A stretch of 6,443 nt of DNA from Planctomycetota bacterium (GTDB lineage: Bacteria; Planctomycetota; B129-G9). A program made the translations under genes and the position numbers. Below, one piece after another: positions 5,758 to 6,443 of this stretch (its first letter is position 1; every line of letters begins with the position of its first letter). The notes under the pieces are model-generated. The model did no database searches and was not told the DNA's origin. It saw only the letters and a list, made by a program, of their open reading frames with translations. The stretch spans positions 1-6,443 of the forward strand of contig JAUWEX010000074.1 in the NCBI GenBank assembly GCA_030607235.1. Reading direction: 5' to 3'.

Positions 5758-6330
5758 TCATGCGACTTCGTCGTAGGCGCGTTTGATGGCTTTGATGTTG
5801 CCCTGGATCATTTCGGGTTTGAGTTTTTTGCCGAATTTTTTCTCGAATCCTTTCAGGATACTGTCGAGGCCGACGACGTCGCCGGCGACCCTGGCCAGCG
5901 CGCCCATCATCGGCGTGTTGGGCATGTTGCGGCCGAGCTCCTCGCGGGAAATCGCGCCTGCGTCAAGCGTATATATCTTGACGTTTTTGTTGGATATTTT
6001 TTCGCGTATCACGTCGACGCTGTGTTGGGTGTTGACGAGCAGCACGCCGTCGTCGGCCAGTCCTTCGCATACGTCCACGATCGCCATGAGGGTTTCGTCG
6101 AGAACCACGACGACGTCGGGATTGTAGATCGAACTGTGCGAGGTGATGACTTCGTCGCCGATGCGGGTGTAACCCAGCACCGGCGCGCCCATTCTTTCGG
6201 GGCCGTATTCGGGGAAGCCCTGGCTGAATTTTCCTTCGTCGATGGCTATCTGCGCTACGAGTACCGCGGCTGTTTTCGCGCCCTGCCCTCCGCGCGCATG
6301 CCAGCGAATTTCTTTGTACGGTTTTTGCAT
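5758..6330 (-). CDS. porC: Pyruvate/2-oxoacid:ferredoxin oxidoreductase gamma subunit
   Basis: This 190-residue protein is the gamma subunit of a multi-subunit 2-oxoacid:ferredoxin oxidoreductase, which interconverts pyruvate (or a related 2-oxoacid), CoA and acyl-CoA plus CO2 using ferredoxin. Length and motifs are family-typical: RWHARGGQGA (9-18), FPEYGPERMGAPV (39-51), PDVVVVLDETL (71-81) and NTPMMGAL (138-145). The usual form of the first motif is HGRGGQG; here the first Gly is Ala. It is the first gene of the leftward unit, with a near-consensus promoter and an AAAGG ribosome binding site 6 nt before ATG. porD follows at once. The catalytic alpha and beta genes, normally nearby, are absent downstream, where a hairpin and the tRNA follow. 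VorC or KorC are alternative names if the substrate differs. Confidence 0.9.
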   Translation of the reverse strand: MQKPYKEIRWHARGGQGAKTAAVLVAQIAIDEGKFSQGFPEYGPERMGAPVLGYTRIGDEVITSHSSIYNPDVVVVLDETLMAIVDVCEGLADDGVLLVNTQHSVDVIREKISNKNVKIYTLDAGAISREELGRNMPNTPMMGALARVAGDVVGLDSILKGFEKKFGKKLKPEMIQGNIKAIKRAYDEVA

Positions 6331-6336
6331 TGGATG

Positions 6337-6341
6337 CCTTT
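6337..6341 (-). promoter_or_regulatory. Shine-Dalgarno sequence of porC
   Basis: AAAGG on the minus strand lies 6 nt before the porC ATG. It directly adjoins the palindromic repeat on its upstream side, so structure or protein binding there could affect access to it. Confidence 0.65.
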
Positions 6342-6359
6342 CACTAAGTGCACTAAGTG
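6342..6359. promoter_or_regulatory. Tandem 9-mer repeat forming an 18-bp near-palindrome in the porC leader
   Basis: CACTAAGTG occurs twice in direct tandem. Because each unit is itself nearly palindromic, the 18 bases together are a dyad with a single mismatched pair (A6346/A6355) and centre GTGCAC. The element lies roughly 30-45 nt downstream of the predicted start of transcription and directly abuts the ribosome binding site. An operator or leader hairpin is plausible; no regulator is identified. Confidence 0.5.
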
Positions 6360-6393
6360 TGTGATTATCCGATGAAAAAATCTAACGGCCGCA

Positions 6394-6421
6394 AATATAC
6401 ATCACGTTTCGCTTCTGTCAA
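6394..6421 (-). promoter_or_regulatory. Sigma70-type promoter of porCD
   Basis: On the minus strand a perfect -35 TTGACA (6421-6416) is followed after 16 bp by TATATT (6399-6394), 5 of 6 consensus bases. Transcription would start near 6387, giving a leader of about 55-60 nt before porC. This is the strongest promoter in the window and shows that porC is the first gene of its transcript. Confidence 0.75.
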
Positions 6422-6443
6422 GCGATTTTCGCGCCTCCGCCAC

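Noticed and set aside
6422..6432. Short inverted repeat GCGA-TTT-TCGC just upstream of the porC -35 element
   Set aside because: A four-base stem is expected by chance in this composition, and nothing else supports it as an operator.
1..6443. CRISPR array, insertion sequence or riboswitch
   Set aside because: No regularly spaced repeats, transposase or terminal inverted repeats were seen, and no leader resembles a riboswitch class I know.

Overview
The window is a GC-rich bacterial segment from an anaerobe that uses flavin-based electron transfer and ferredoxin-linked 2-oxoacid metabolism. A tRNA gene with encoded CCA and sigma70-like promoters point to Bacteria. The phylum cannot be fixed from the sequence. 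A C-terminal motif in one hypothetical protein recalls HEAT-repeat proteins of Planctomycetes-like lineages, which is only a weak hint.

Bases 1-5010 (+ strand) are one tightly packed operon that enters from the left edge already in progress. The order is hdrA (3' part only), flxD (MvhD-like), flxC (double [4Fe-4S] protein), a membrane-anchored protein of unknown function, flxB (AsrA/HydB-like iron-sulfur protein) and flxA (FAD/NAD(P)-binding, [2Fe-2S]). By family knowledge, FlxA takes electrons from NAD(P)H. FlxB, FlxC and FlxD would pass them to the FAD of HdrA, where they are bifurcated between ferredoxin and an HdrBC-type disulfide reductase. HdrB and HdrC are not visible and may lie upstream. 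The odd member is the cysteine-free single-pass membrane protein placed between flxC and flxB.

Bases 5011-5385 hold no convincing protein gene. They contain a perfect inverted repeat just after flxA, an isolated tRNA-Val(GAC) gene with its own promoter and terminator, and a second strong hairpin that separates the two convergent units. The tRNA has C instead of the near-universal U at position 33.

Bases 5386-6443 (- strand) hold a two-gene unit, porC then porD, encoding the gamma and delta (ferredoxin) subunits of a pyruvate/2-oxoacid:ferredoxin oxidoreductase. It has a clear TTGACA-16-TATATT promoter. A palindromic tandem repeat sits directly against the porC ribosome binding site. The alpha and beta subunits are not next to it in this window. 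The two convergent operons therefore both handle low-potential ferredoxin electrons: one makes reduced ferredoxin by 2-oxoacid oxidation (or uses it for reductive synthesis), and the other links ferredoxin to NAD(P)H through Hdr/Flx.
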